Source: JBBQVO01 sp038211505 (GTDB lineage: Bacteria > Chloroflexota > Dehalococcoidia > DSTF01 > JACRBR01). From it: a stretch of 12,598 nucleotides of DNA. The position numbers were made by a program, and so were the translations under genes. Positions 6,700 to 12,598 of the stretch are shown here, one piece after another. The notes under the pieces were generated by a model. That model was not told the DNA's origin, made no database searches, and was given only the letters and a program-made list of their open reading frames with translations. Position 1 is the first letter of the stretch. The number at the start of each line of letters is the position of its first letter. Where the stretch lies: positions 1 to 12,598 of the forward strand of contig JBBQVO010000094.1 of the NCBI GenBank assembly GCA_038211505.1. The letters are read 5' to 3'.

Positions 6700-6705
6700 A
6701 CTATC
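6700..6705 (-). promoter_or_regulatory. Candidate -10 element for a leaderless mRNA
   Basis: On the minus strand GATAGT ends six bases before the ATG at 6693. If it is the -10, transcription starts at or next to the A of the start codon. There is no clear -35 and no ribosome binding site. Confidence 0.35.
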
Positions 6706-6820
6706 GCCGAGAACGCATGCACGGCGCGGCGAGACAACACGCCTGCGGCTATCAGCTTGGTGACATCAGAGAGGAAAGAGGAACCATGCATGGATTGCGC
6801 GGATGGGCGCGGTCTCGAGG

Positions 6821-6978
6821 TCGTAGGGACGTACCTTTAGGTCCGTCCGCCTCGGTCGACACAGACGGCACCGACTGGAGACGGGACGCGGACGAGATCC
6901 GTCGGTGCGTACCCGTCGCTGGCGACGCACTGCTGTCGCCGCCCGACGACGGACGGAGCTAAAGCTGCGTCCCTACGA
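6821..6978. repeat. REPIN/BIME-like element: two inverted GTAG-headed hairpins
   Basis: The 28-bp ends (6821-6848 and 6951-6978) are inverted copies matching at 25 of 28 positions, both reading TCGTAGGGACG from outside. Each end also folds alone: GGACG-T-ACCT-TT-AGGT-C-CGTCC on the left, and GGACG-G-AGCT-AA-AGCT-G-CGTCC on the right. The inner stems differ by a paired swap (ACCT/AGGT against AGCT/AGCT), so pairing is kept. Inside, GCACCGAC (6868-6875) pairs with GTCGGTGC (6901-6908). Two inverted hairpins with a GTAG head are the layout of REPIN or BIME elements mobilised by RAYT proteins. No RAYT gene is present, so this would be a non-autonomous copy. Confidence 0.65.
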
Positions 6979-7062
6979 TCTTGACCGCGCGCCTGCTGCC
7001 CGTCCGAGAAATCTGCATCGCCCTCACGAGTCGCGAGCCAGGGTGGTTCCCCTTCTTCTCCG

Positions 7063-7090
7063 TCCGTGTAATCCGCGAAATCCGTGGTTG
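7063..7090. repeat. Short dispersed repeat with 9-mer units
   Basis: Three consecutive 9-mers share the start TCCG: TCCGTGTAA, TCCGCGAAA and TCCGTGGTT (7063-7089). The run ends 14 bp before the CoA-transferase stop codon. I recall similar words as common intergenic repeats in environmental genomes, but only one full copy is seen here. A related fragment (CCACAGAGTACACGGATC) lies at 8431-8448 in the next spacer on the other strand. Confidence 0.45.
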
Positions 7091-7103
7091 CCTTCCTGGT
7101 CGC

Positions 7104-8405
7104 TCAAGCGGGAGGGGTGCCGAGGATGCCGGCGTCGCGGAGGGCGACGATCGCGTCTTCGGTGTAGCCGAGCTCGTGTAGCACGTCGTCCGTGTGCTCG
7201 CCAAGCGTCGGCGATGCGCCTTGCGCGCGCAACGGCGTCTCGCTCATTTGCAGCATCGGCCCTGCCATGCGCACCGGCCCCATCAGCGGGTGATCGACGC
7301 TGACGATCATGTCGTTCTCGAGCACCTGCGGATCGTCGAGCAGCTCCTCGGTGTAGCGCAGCGGCCCCGCCGGCACGGCGGCTTTGTCGAGCAGCGTTAG
7401 CCACTCTTCCGTCGTCTTGCTGCGGAACAGCGCTTCCGCTTGTTCGACGAGCGCTTTGCAGAAGCTGATCACCTCAGCGTCGCTGTAATCGACCTCGTCC
7501 GGGCGCTTGCCGACACGCCAGTCGACCATGCCCGTCGCATCAAGCAGCTTCTTGCGCAGCGGCGTGCTCAGACAGCCGACGGCGACGAAACCGTCGCTGG
7601 TCTGGAAGACGCGAGAGTAGACGTTGCCGAACGCCGGCCGCACGCCGTTGATCACGTCGAGCTGCTCCTTGTAGGTGCTGCCGGCGTGCCGCAACTCGTT
7701 GATCTTGCCGAGCGCGGTCTCGCGCGGCTCCGTATCGACGGCCTCGATCGACATCAGCCGCGTGTTCTGAATGCCGAGCGCGCTGCCCATCAGCGTCGTG
7801 CTGATGCACTGGCCGCGGCCGCTGCGCTCGCGCGAGTACAGCGCCGCGCAAATGCCCCAGGCGATAGCGATGCCCGTCGAGAGGTCGGCAGACGGCAGCG
7901 CATTGATCATCGGCACGCCGCTCTCTTCGCGACGCCCCTCGACCGACATCAGGCCGGTGATCGCTTGAGCGATGATGTCGTAGCCGGGGCGATGCGAGTA
8001 CGGCCCCTTGCGGCCGAACGCCGTGTTATCGCAGTAGATGAGGCGCGGATTCGTCGCCGAGAGCGTCGCGTAGTCGATGCCGAGCTTCGCCGCGACATCG
8101 GGGCGAAAGTTGATGATCACGACGTCGGTCTTCGCGGCCAGCTTCTGGATGATCTCGCGGCCTTCCGGCGCATTGAGATCGATCGCGACGCCGCGCTTGC
8201 CGCGGTTGAGCGAGATGTAGCCGCGGCCCTCCCGTAGCCCCAGCGGCTGAAAACCGCGCCACGGATCGCCGGCCGGCGCTTCCACCTTGATCACCTCGGC
8301 ACCCATATCCGACAGCAGCATGCCGCCGAACGGCGCCGCGATGATCTCCGAGAACTCGAGGATCTTGATGCCGGCCAGCGGCCCCGGATGTTCGTTCGCG
8401 TTCAT
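7104..8405 (-). CDS. CaiB/BaiF family (class III) CoA-transferase
   Basis: A 433-residue cytosolic enzyme of the family III CoA-transferases, which move CoA between carboxylic acids (formyl-CoA/oxalate, carnitine, bile acids, alpha-methylacyl-CoA racemase). The N-terminus carries the family signature LAGIKILEFSEIIAAPFGG, followed by LLSDMGAEVIKVEAP (30-44). The catalytic aspartate is probably D174 in LPSADLSTGIA, which fits D169 of formyl-CoA transferase. Other typical words are LNRGKRGVAIDL (66-77), DVVIINFRP (94-102) and PGYD (140-143). The length is normal for the family. The ATG at 8405 is preceded by GAGAGG four bases away. The substrate cannot be told. An enoyl-CoA hydratase begins at 12438 on the other strand, which suggests acyl-CoA catabolism in this region but not an operon. 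Confidence 0.92.
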   Translation of the reverse strand: MNANEHPGPLAGIKILEFSEIIAAPFGGMLLSDMGAEVIKVEAPAGDPWRGFQPLGLREGRGYISLNRGKRGVAIDLNAPEGREIIQKLAAKTDVVIINFRPDVAAKLGIDYATLSATNPRLIYCDNTAFGRKGPYSHRPGYDIIAQAITGLMSVEGRREESGVPMINALPSADLSTGIAIAWGICAALYSRERSGRGQCISTTLMGSALGIQNTRLMSIEAVDTEPRETALGKINELRHAGSTYKEQLDVINGVRPAFGNVYSRVFQTSDGFVAVGCLSTPLRKKLLDATGMVDWRVGKRPDEVDYSDAEVISFCKALVEQAEALFRSKTTEEWLTLLDKAAVPAGPLRYTEELLDDPQVLENDMIVSVDHPLMGPVRMAGPMLQMSETPLRAQGASPTLGEHTDDVLHELGYTEDAIVALRDAGILGTPPA

Positions 8406-8614
8406 CGCACCTCTCGATTCTTCCGGAGTGAACCACAGAGTACACGGATCGCGGGGCGAGACGGCAGATCAACGAGCACAGCCACTATGGAAGCTCTTTC
8501 GATGCTCCGATGGAGACCCGCGTCGGCGGCGCCGTCAAGCCCAGCCCGTCGGTTCAGCAGGCGTTCGTGTACGCTGGCCACGCCCCCGCACATCAATCCG
8601 CATCGGAGACCCAC

Positions 8615-9694
8615 ATGCATCATCTCAAAGCTCGCCTGGGCTGGGCGCTCGCCGGCGCCCTGGCCATCGTTCTCGTCCTCGCGGTCGGCCGTGTGGCGCT
8701 CGCCGGACCGCTCGACCCGCCCGGGCCGGTGGCGTCGACGATGCGGACGGTCGATGAGCTGCTGCCGTCGTGGGGCAAGACGCTGACGTCGACGGGCGGC
8801 TGCAACTCGCAGCGGTTCACGTGCGTCATGTCGAACACGGCGGTGCTCGATCACGAGACGGGCGTCGTCTGGCAACGCGTGCCAAGCGCCGGATCGATCG
8901 ACTTCCTCACGGCGGATCAAAACTGCCGCGAAGCGAACATCGGCGGACGCTACGGCTGGCGGCTGCCGACCCTCGCCGAGCTGCTGTCGCTCGACGACGA
9001 CACGACGGCCGACAGTCTGCCGCCCGGGCATCCGTTCACGAATACGCCGGACACCTACCTCTGGAGCCAGACCGCCGACGGCACCGATGCGCAGCGCGTG
9101 CAAACGATGACGTTTCTCCTGGACGGCGGTGGCTTCAGCGTGATCGCGCGGGCGCGATTCGGATTCAATGCCGCGGACAACGCGCGGTCCTGGTGCGTCC
9201 GGGGTCCCAGCGATGCAAGCGCGCAACAACCGGCCGAGCAGCCTGCGTGGTCGCGGGCGCTGCCGGCGACCGGCGGATGCAACTCCGCCCGATTCACATG
9301 CGAATTCCCGACTGGTGCAAACCCAACCGGTGAAGCCGTACTCGACCACGAGACCGGGCTCGTCTGGGAGCGCACGGCGCGCAGCATCACCGTTACCAAC
9401 TGGACTGCTGCGAATGACGCATGCTCTCTGGCAACGACGGGCGGACGGCGCGGATGGCGCTTGCCGACGATTCCAGAGGCGATGAGCCTGGCGGATGTGG
9501 GCGGCGGGCTGCCGGCAGGCAGTCCGTTCCTCAACGTCAGCAACAGCACCAATTATTTCTCGAGCTCCTCTCTGAGCGCTACGGGTGGCTATACGTTCAG
9601 CCTCGCTCCCACATTGGGTAACGTGACCAAGACGACGAACACAGGAATCGCGATCTGGTGTGTGCGCGGCGCCGGCGGCGATGATCCTGCGTGA
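8615..9694 (+). CDS. Exported protein with two DUF1566 (Lcl C-terminal) repeats
   Basis: A 359-residue protein. Residues 1-30 are a signal peptide (hydrophobic 10-24, probable cleavage at ALA-G). Two similar domains follow, about 57-198 and 216-353. Each has TGGCNS.RFTC, VLDHETG.VW.R, GWRLPT and a final WCVRG. Each domain has four cysteines at matching places (C63, C70, C104, C194 and C222, C229, C270, C349), which suits disulfides outside the cytoplasm. DUF1566 domains share a C-type-lectin/FGE-like fold and occur in surface and adhesin-like proteins; the role here is unknown. The start at 8615 is chosen because GGAG lies six bases before it and a signal peptide begins there; the longer frame from 8510 would place a 35-residue unlikely extension in front. 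A linker rich in A, Q and P separates the domains. Confidence 0.88.
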   Translation: MHHLKARLGWALAGALAIVLVLAVGRVALAGPLDPPGPVASTMRTVDELLPSWGKTLTSTGGCNSQRFTCVMSNTAVLDHETGVVWQRVPSAGSIDFLTADQNCREANIGGRYGWRLPTLAELLSLDDDTTADSLPPGHPFTNTPDTYLWSQTADGTDAQRVQTMTFLLDGGGFSVIARARFGFNAADNARSWCVRGPSDASAQQPAEQPAWSRALPATGGCNSARFTCEFPTGANPTGEAVLDHETGLVWERTARSITVTNWTAANDACSLATTGGRRGWRLPTIPEAMSLADVGGGLPAGSPFLNVSNSTNYFSSSSLSATGGYTFSLAPTLGNVTKTTNTGIAIWCVRGAGGDDPA

Positions 9695-9757
9695 GGTGCA
9701 ACGGCGTCGATCGCATCCGTGCGTGCGGTGTTAGACTTGTGATGAACAACGAGTGCC

Positions 9758-9764
9758 GAGAGGA
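9758..9764 (+). promoter_or_regulatory. Ribosome binding site of the antitoxin-like gene
   Basis: GAGAGGA ends eight bases before the ATG at 9773 and decides that start. A possible -10, TAGACT (9732-9737), lies upstream, but I see no good -35. Confidence 0.4.
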
Positions 9765-9772
9765 TCGCGAAC

Positions 9773-10045
9773 ATGGTCGCTGAAAAAGCTCCGTGTACAG
9801 GTCGGCCCGCACGCAAACAGCCGGCAACATCGACGCGTCGCACGTCGTCTCGCACGACTCAGGAAGACCGCGAGGACGTCGCATTGATGCAAAAGGCCGA
9901 ACGTGAGCACCGAGCCGGAAAAGGCGCGCCCATCGAAGCCGTCTTCGCCGACGTACAACGTCGTCGCAGCGAACGCGAAAAGGCTGTCGCGAGAGCTCCT
10001 CGAAGCGGCCGACGCGGGACGCAAGACGAATCGAGCGTGACATAG
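9773..10045 (+). CDS. Antitoxin-like protein (RelB/Phd/ParD type) with run-on C-terminus
   Basis: A 90-residue basic protein. The segment about 33-63 (EDVALMQKAEREHRAGKG, then APIEAVFADVQRRR) resembles the C-terminal half of many type II antitoxins, where an acidic helix is followed by G.G.P.EEVFA.LR. No clear ribbon-helix-helix or Phd/YefM DNA-binding domain is visible in the Ser/Thr/Arg-rich first 32 residues. Frames downstream encode a RelE/ParE toxin, so context supports a toxin-antitoxin pair. Antitoxins usually end within a few bases of the toxin start, whereas this frame continues about 25 codons past RRR into the toxin coding region. The tail (AVARAPRSGRRGTQ) is therefore probably a run-on after loss of the normal stop. 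Confidence 0.5.
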   Translation: MVAEKAPCTGRPARKQPATSTRRTSSRTTQEDREDVALMQKAEREHRAGKGAPIEAVFADVQRRRSEREKAVARAPRSGRRGTQDESSVT

Positions 10046-10230
10046 CCGGTCTCTCAGTTTCACCACGACCTTCCGCATCAAAACACCTCGAATCGAACAT
10101 CTATCGCTTGCGCTGCGGCAACTGGCGCGTAGTCTACAGAGTCATTGACGACGAATTGGTCGTCATTATCGGCGCGATCCGGCGGCGTAACGAGAACACG
10201 TATCGCCGTGTGCGTGAGCTATTCGGATAA
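9951..10230 (+). pseudogene. RelE/ParE-family toxin gene broken by a frameshift
   Basis: From 10018 to the TAA at 10228-10230 one frame encodes 70 residues of an mRNA-interferase/gyrase-toxin fold: RRIERDIAGLSVSPRPSASK, then NIYRLRCGNWRVVYRVIDD and ELVVIIGAIRRR...YRRVRELF. These match the family's I..L...PRP...K.L....YR.R.G.WRV.Y pattern. That frame is open back to 9907 but contains no ATG, GTG or TTG before the match. The missing N-terminal part lies in another frame (9951-10016, TYNVVAANAKRLSRELLEAA), which runs to TGA at 10038. Joined near 10017 the two give about 92 residues, the usual toxin length. The N-terminal frame has ACG (9951) where ATG would be expected, or a GTG at 9903. A real indel, an assembly error or recoding are all possible. 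Confidence 0.65.
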
Positions 10231-10239
10231 GGCAGGATC

Positions 10240-11724
10240 ATGCCCGACTACGATCTGATCATCCGCAACGGCAACATCATCGACGGCACGGGGGCCGCCG
10301 CGCAAGGCGGCGATATCGCGATCAGCGGCGATCGGATCGATGCGGTCGGCGCGGTGAGCGGCACGGCGGCGGTGGAGATCGATGCGGGTGGAATGACGGT
10401 CGCCCCGGGGTTTATCGACGTGCACGCGCATGATGATGCGGCGGTGGTGCGCGATCCACGGGTTGACTTCAAGATCATGCAGGGCGTGACGACGGATGTC
10501 GTCGGCAACTGCGGCGCCGGCGTCGCGCCCGCGAACGAGGCCTTCCGCAAGAACTTCGAGGCGGCGTTCAGCCCGATCCTGGGCGAGTCATCGCTGCCAT
10601 GGTCGACCACGGCAGAGTACTTCGACGCCGTCGATGCGGCGCATCCGGCGTGCAACGTCGCGGCGTACGTGCCGCACGGCGTCCTGCGATTCAACGTCAT
10701 GGGCAGCGCCAAGGGCGAGCCGCCGCCGTCCGAGATGGCCGAGATGCAGCGCCTGCTCGACGAAGGCATGCGCGCCGGCGCCATCGGACTCTCGACCGGC
10801 CTCGTTTATGTGCCGGGCGCCTACGCGAAGACGGAAGAGCTGATCGAACTGGCGAAGACGTCGGCGAAGTACGGTGGCATCTACACGAGCCACATCCGCA
10901 ACGAGAGCGACGGGCTGCTGCAGGCCGTCGAAGAAGCGATCACGATCGGCGAACAGTCGGGCTGTCCGGTGCAGATCTCGCACCACAAAGCCGGCGGCCG
11001 GAACGCCTACGGGATGACGAAGCAGTCGCTGCCCTTCATCGCGGCGGCACGCGCGCGTGGCGTCGATGTGACGATCGACGTCTACCCGTACGTCGCGTCG
11101 TCGTCGTCGCTGGCCGCGATGTTCCGTCTCGGCCGCGAGCGCGCGTTCGAGGAGACGCCGGCGATCATCGCCAGCGTCAAGTACAACAAGGAGAAGTACG
11201 AAGGGAAGTACATCTCCGACATTGCGGCCGAACTCGATCTGCCCATCGGCGACGCCATCCGCAAAGTGCTCGCCGACGAAGAGAATACACCGAGCGTGAT
11301 CATGTTCGGAATGGACGAGGCAGATGTCTCGCGCGTCGTCGCCGACGACCACTGCATGCTCGGCTCCGACGGTCTGCCGTCCGAGGGCAAGCCGCACCCG
11401 CGGCTTTACGGCACGATGGCCCGCGCGCTACAGAAGTACGTCCGCGAAGACGGCCTGATGCCGCTCGAGGAAGCCGTCCGCAAGATGACATCGTTGCCGG
11501 CGAAGAAGCACCGGCTGCACCAGCGCGGTGTGCTGCACCCCGGCTGGTTCGCCGACATCGTCGTCTTCGATCAGGCAACAATCGAGGACGTCGCGACGTA
11601 CGCCGAGCCGCGGCAGTACCCGCGCGGCATCGAGCACGTGATCGTCAACGGCAAGATCGCCGTCGAAGGCGGCACGCAGACCGACGCGGGCGCCGGCCGG
11701 ATGCTCCGGCGAGGTGAGAGGTGA
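10240..11724 (+). CDS. N-acyl-D-amino-acid deacylase family amidohydrolase
   Basis: A 494-residue enzyme of the amidohydrolase superfamily, closest in motifs to D-aminoacylases, which split N-acyl-D-amino acids into the D-amino acid and a fatty or acetic acid. Metal and catalytic candidates follow the family: H62 and H64 in IDVHAHDD, C91 in GNCGAGVAP, H218 in TSHIRNE, H248/H249 in ISHHK and D377 in LGSDGLP. The N-terminal YDLIIRNGNIIDGTG and the C-terminal ADIVVFD...VIVNGK form the small beta domain usual in this superfamily. GLSTGLVYVPG (183-193) is also characteristic. No signal peptide, so cytosolic. The ATG is 9 bp after the toxin stop, with AAGG eight bases upstream. Possible roles are turnover of peptidoglycan-derived D-amino acids or xenobiotic amides. 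Other members cleave dipeptides or related amides, so the substrate is not certain. Confidence 0.9.
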   Translation: MPDYDLIIRNGNIIDGTGAAAQGGDIAISGDRIDAVGAVSGTAAVEIDAGGMTVAPGFIDVHAHDDAAVVRDPRVDFKIMQGVTTDVVGNCGAGVAPANEAFRKNFEAAFSPILGESSLPWSTTAEYFDAVDAAHPACNVAAYVPHGVLRFNVMGSAKGEPPPSEMAEMQRLLDEGMRAGAIGLSTGLVYVPGAYAKTEELIELAKTSAKYGGIYTSHIRNESDGLLQAVEEAITIGEQSGCPVQISHHKAGGRNAYGMTKQSLPFIAAARARGVDVTIDVYPYVASSSSLAAMFRLGRERAFEETPAIIASVKYNKEKYEGKYISDIAAELDLPIGDAIRKVLADEENTPSVIMFGMDEADVSRVVADDHCMLGSDGLPSEGKPHPRLYGTMARALQKYVREDGLMPLEEAVRKMTSLPAKKHRLHQRGVLHPGWFADIVVFDQATIEDVATYAEPRQYPRGIEHVIVNGKIAVEGGTQTDAGAGRMLRRGER

Positions 11725-11755
11725 GACGGTATTGTGACCGCGGTCCGCGTGTCCG

Positions 11756-11785
11756 TCCAACCTCCAACATCTAACATCCAACATC
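11756..11785 (+). repeat. CCAACATC-type dispersed repeat, copy 2
   Basis: Units CCAACCT, CCAACATC, TAACATCC and CAACATCG follow one another. It shares its first 16 bases (TCCAACCTCCAACATC) with the copy at 1013-1043, and the same orientation. It lies in the 133-bp spacer between the deacylase and cupin genes. A small palindrome, GACCGCGGTC (11736-11745), precedes it. Confidence 0.6.
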
Positions 11786-11857
11786 GCCATCAATCACCCG
11801 CGATGTCGTTTGACGACACCGCACATCGACGACACATACAGCGAGAGAGACAGCACC

Positions 11858-11884
11858 ATGGACGTGCTCTAGATCGATACGCAG
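11858..11884 (+). other. Apparent original start of the cupin gene, interrupted by TAG
   Basis: ATG (11858) GAC GTG CTC is followed in frame by TAG (11870-11872), then ATC GAT ACG CAG and the GTG at 11885 that opens the cupin frame. A purine-rich GAGAGAGA (11843-11850) lies upstream of this ATG, while the GTG at 11885 has no ribosome binding site. The arrangement looks like a nonsense mutation at codon 5, or a minimal upstream frame with re-initiation. Confidence 0.5.
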
Positions 11885-12238
11885 GTGCGGCGTAACGCCG
11901 GCGCGGCGGCGCAGCCGACGGACTTCGGCAGCGTCCACTGGGCGTCGCACGAAGGCGATCCGCCCGGCGCCGAGATGACGGTCGGCGTCGCGATCTTCGA
12001 CGCCGGCAAGAGCAACGCCGAACACATCCACCCGAACTGCGAGGAGGTTGTCTACGTGCTCGACGGCGAGGTCGAGCACACGCTGGGCGACCAGAAGACG
12101 ACGCTGCGCGCCGGCGACCTGATCGTCGTGCCGCGCGATGTGCCGCATCGTCTCATCAACCGCACCTCGGCGCCCGTCCGCGCCTACATCGTCTTCTCGT
12201 CGCCGGATCGTCAATTCAAGCCGACAGGGCGCGAGTAA
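11885..12238 (+). CDS. Small single-domain cupin protein
   Basis: A 117-residue cupin (double-stranded beta helix). Cupin motif 1 is present: G41, H47 and H49 in EHIHP, E54, then VVYVLDG ending at G61. Motif 2 is AGDLIVVP.D.PHRLIN with H88 as the fourth metal ligand; D85 replaces the usual glycine of PxG. The set of three histidines and one glutamate suggests a bound metal. Members act as isomerases, dioxygenases, epimerases or binding proteins, so the reaction is unknown. The start is doubtful: GTG 11885 has no ribosome binding site, while an in-frame ATG at 11858 is followed by TAG four codons later. It follows the deacylase after 133 bp on the same strand. Confidence 0.85.
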   Translation: MRRNAGAAAQPTDFGSVHWASHEGDPPGAEMTVGVAIFDAGKSNAEHIHPNCEEVVYVLDGEVEHTLGDQKTTLRAGDLIVVPRDVPHRLINRTSAPVRAYIVFSSPDRQFKPTGRE

Positions 12239-12307
12239 CTCCGGCGCTGACCACTGGGTCGAACGCGCCAGGGATGTCGCCGCCGAAGAGTGTCTGCGCA
12301 CGACGAC

Positions 12308-12333
12308 GGGCGGCCACATGGGGCCGCCCCTAC
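12308..12333 (-). repeat. REP-like hairpin with GTAG head (copy D)
   Basis: GGGCGGCC (12308-12315) pairs perfectly with GGCCGCCC (12322-12329) around ACATGG. On the minus strand it is preceded directly by GTAG (12333-12330). Layout and head match the hairpins at 76-96 and in the 6821-6978 element, though the stem sequence differs. It lies between the cupin and enoyl-CoA hydratase genes, 70 bp after the cupin stop, with no T-tract, so REP is preferred over terminator. Confidence 0.5.
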
Positions 12334-12382
12334 ACCAAGGTCCGCCCGTACAACAACGACTTCTACATCCGACCCAACCAAA

Positions 12383-12411
12383 CCTCTGTGTCTCTGCGCC
12401 TCTGTGGTGAA
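12383..12411. repeat. CTCTGTG-type dispersed repeat
   Basis: CCTCTGTG, TCTCTGCGC and CTCTGTGG repeat a loose CTCTG unit three times. The complementary strand begins TTCACCACAGAGGCGC, which I recall as one of the commonest intergenic repeats of environmental genomes and which yields spurious peptides with HHRGAETQ. A related word, GAACCACAGAG, occurs at 8429-8439 in another spacer. Confidence 0.55.
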
Positions 12412-12424
12412 TCCCGCCCTCCCC

Positions 12425-12430
12425 TATACT
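12425..12430 (+). promoter_or_regulatory. Candidate -10 for a leaderless mRNA
   Basis: TATACT is followed by seven bases and then the ATG at 12438, so transcription from it would begin at the start codon itself. No ribosome binding site and no good -35 are seen. The -10 is the same hexamer as that of the strong promoter at 4922. Confidence 0.5.
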
Positions 12431-12437
12431 CGACGAT

Positions 12438-12598
12438 ATGCGGTTCGATACGATCGCCGTCTCGCGCGAAGGCGCCGTCGCCACCATCAAAATGACGCGC
12501 GCGTCGACGGGCAACCCGGTCGACGCGCAGTTCGTCGATGATCTTGATCGCGCCGCGGCGACGATCCACGACGACCGCGACGTGCACGTCGTGCTGCT
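12438..12598 (+). CDS. Enoyl-CoA hydratase/isomerase family protein, N-terminal part
   Basis: The first 53 codons of a crotonase-fold protein, cut by the window's right edge. MRFDTIAVSREGAVATIKMT and the following helix ending DRDVHVVLL match the start of the family (Y.TI.VER.G.VA.ITLNRP ... D..VRVVVL). The usual NRP...NAL is replaced by TRASTGNPVD, so the CoA-binding first turn is divergent. Catalytic glutamates and the oxyanion-hole motif lie beyond the edge and cannot be checked. Family members hydrate enoyl-CoA in beta-oxidation or carry out related acyl-CoA reactions. The start is set by the good match from residue 2 and the -10-like TATACT just upstream. Confidence 0.75.
   Translation, partial: MRFDTIAVSREGAVATIKMTRASTGNPVDAQFVDDLDRAAATIHDDRDVHVVL

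Larger units (their letters stand above)
6706..7103. other. Gene-free spacer dominated by repeats
   Basis: About 400 bp between two minus-strand genes. It holds a 158-bp pair of inverted GTAG-headed hairpins (6821-6978) and a three-unit 9-mer repeat (7063-7090), both listed separately. Longer open frames here lack ribosome binding sites and known domains and run across the hairpin element. The rest shows nothing I can identify. Confidence 0.55.

Noticed and set aside
6821..6978. The inverted repeat read as an insertion sequence or classical MITE
   Set aside because: No transposase frame and no matching target duplication beside the ends (GAGG on the left, TCTT on the right); the self-folding arms point to a REP pair.
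10599..11717. Plus-strand frame of 372 codons inside the deacylase gene
   Set aside because: Out-of-frame shadow, very Arg-rich; the overlapping frame has all metal-ligand motifs of the amidohydrolase family.
1..12598. CRISPR array, tRNA or rRNA
   Set aside because: No regularly spaced direct repeats with unique spacers, no cloverleaf with TTCGA arm context, and no rRNA-like conserved words were found on reading both strands.

Overview
The window is GC-rich bacterial DNA with strongly G/C-biased third codon positions. It carries acyl-CoA and iron-sulfur housekeeping genes, secreted multidomain proteins, and intergenic spaces filled with short dispersed repeats. This combination, with genes of the CaiB/BaiF, cupin, N-acyl-D-amino-acid deacylase, DUF1566 and (probably) DUF6081 kinds, resembles free-living Chloroflexota (Dehalococcoidia-like) or similar environmental lineages. 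That placement is inference; there is no rRNA or other phylogenetic marker here. No CRISPR array, tRNA, rRNA, prophage or transposase gene is visible.

Layout. Left arm (1-1842): two minus-strand genes, a DUF6081-like protein of beta-sandwich type and an unrecognised cytosolic protein with alternating strand/helix pattern and an acidic tail. A 349-bp divergent spacer (1843-2191) holds a perfect 12-bp inverted repeat next to a consensus -35. To its right lies an 856-residue secreted protein (2192-4762): signal peptide, M23-like peptidase region, beta-sandwich domains and a C-terminal module. Its two halves differ sharply in codon use. A strong promoter then drives an A-type iron-sulfur carrier (5002-5391), which ends in a textbook terminator.

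Middle (5659-8405, minus strand): a thioredoxin-reductase-like flavoprotein with CITC but without the usual NADPH motifs, and a class III (CaiB/BaiF) CoA-transferase. They are separated by 410 bp holding a 158-bp element made of two inverted GTAG-headed hairpins (REPIN-like).

Right arm (8615-12598, plus strand): an exported protein with two DUF1566 repeats; a RelB/Phd-like antitoxin followed by a RelE/ParE toxin split across two frames; an N-acyl-D-amino-acid deacylase starting 9 bp after the toxin stop; a small cupin whose best start is followed by an in-frame TAG; and the first 53 codons of an enoyl-CoA hydratase, possibly leaderless. The CoA-transferase and enoyl-CoA hydratase suggest acyl-CoA catabolism, but they lie on opposite strands and do not form an operon.

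I found no complete new multi-gene system. The most interesting signals are the family of GTAG-headed hairpins (four copies, two of them paired with compensatory changes), the frameshifted toxin, the palindrome in front of the mosaic M23 gene, and the atypical flavoprotein.
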